Below, piece by piece: positions 63,918-64,000 of a stretch of DNA of 64,000 bases (the stretch's first letter is position 1; the number at the start of each line of letters is the position of its first letter). Under the pieces are notes generated by a model. That model searched no databases and was not told the origin of the DNA. It was given only the letters and a program-made list of their open reading frames with translations. Made by a program: the position numbers and the translations under genes. Origin of the DNA: Janthinobacterium lividum. Its GTDB lineage: Bacteria; Pseudomonadota; Gammaproteobacteria; Burkholderiales; Burkholderiaceae_D. The stretch lies in NCBI RefSeq assembly GCF_011601275.1, contig NZ_JAAOLY010000017.1, positions 88,600-152,599 of the forward strand. Direction: 5' to 3'.

Positions 63918-63977
63918 ATGCCAGCTCCTATGCCAGCTCCTATGCCAGCTCCTATGCCTGCTCCGATGCCAGCTTTA
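63918..63977 (+). repeat. 12-bp tandem repeat, five units, each starting with ATG
   Basis: ATGCCAGCTCCT occurs three times exactly (63918, 63930, 63942), then as ATGCCTGCTCCG (63954) and ATGCCAGCTTTA (63966). All lie in one reading frame, encoding repeated Met-Pro-Ala-Pro. Confidence 0.9.
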
Positions 63978-64000
63978 CCGTCCCCTGCCCTCATCATGCC
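63918..64000 (+). CDS. Possible 5' end of a gene cut by the window edge
   Basis: From the first repeat ATG the frame is open to the window end (at least 27 residues, Met-Pro-Ala-Pro repeats then LPSPALIM). Any of the five repeat ATGs, or the later ATG at 63996, could be the true start. Whether it is a gene cannot be decided without the downstream sequence. No ribosome binding site is obvious before the first ATG. Confidence 0.35.
   Translation, partial: MPAPMPAPMPAPMPAPMPALPSPALIM

Noticed and set aside
1..64000. CRISPR arrays, insertion sequences, riboswitches, rRNA
   Set aside because: No regularly spaced repeats, transposase-like proteins or recognisable conserved RNA cores were seen on reading both strands.

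Overview
The window looks like a chromosome segment of a GC-rich betaproteobacterium, most likely Oxalobacteraceae (Janthinobacterium/Massilia type). This is inferred from the housekeeping protein sequences, the gene order hemF-nadD-rsfS-rlmH-maf-rng, and a scattered 35-bp palindromic repeat; no database search was run. No rRNA, CRISPR, prophage or insertion sequence was seen. One tRNA gene (Thr, CGT) is present.

Layout. 1-4.04 kb: 3' part of a YtcJ-type amidohydrolase, a porin, an AraC regulator and a small cupin. 4.1-14.1 kb, mostly minus strand: tRNA-Thr, fbp, pepN, a plus-strand DUF4136 lipoprotein, an unlisted 37-aa membrane peptide coupled to a quinone oxidoreductase, mgsA, an EamA transporter and a Tat-exported PhoD-type phosphatase. 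14.3-16.3 kb: yebC and purD. 16.5-19.8 kb: four tandem, mutually paralogous membrane proteins of unknown function built from two shared modules; this is the best candidate for an undescribed system. 19.9-24.7 kb: the hemF-nadD-rsfS-rlmH-maf-rng run. 24.75-29.9 kb: AraC/LysE pair, two small unknowns, and a LacI-type regulator divergent from malic enzyme, with two identical operators between them.

30.1-34.3 kb: LPS genes (O-antigen ligase-like, msbA, GT9 transferase). 34.3-38.7 kb: two two-component systems, one FixJ/MASE1-like and one QseBC-like. The latter is divergent from mipA, with four helically phased hexamers between them. 39.7-41.7 kb: stress/VirK-like and small unknown proteins. 41.7-46.3 kb: dnaE and divergent trhO.

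46.3-61.7 kb: an O-antigen/exopolysaccharide cluster in visibly more AT-rich DNA. It encodes a flippase (wzx), a polymerase (wzy), transferases, an embedded 2-oxoglutarate/Fe(II) oxygenase, a three-enzyme UDP-L-amino-sugar pathway best matching L-QuiNAc, a WbpV-like reductase, a PglC-type initiating transferase, a WbpM-like dehydratase and a chain-length protein. 61.9-64 kb: rhlE and, at the very edge, a possible gene start made of five 12-bp repeats that each begin with ATG.

How it fits together. WbpM/WbpV-like enzymes would make the first sugar nucleotide (probably UDP-D-QuiNAc), and the PglC-like enzyme would load it on the lipid carrier. The L-sugar genes and glycosyltransferases would extend the unit, Wzx flips it, Wzy and the Wzz-like protein set chain length, and the distant WaaL-like ligase beside msbA could join it to lipid A-core.
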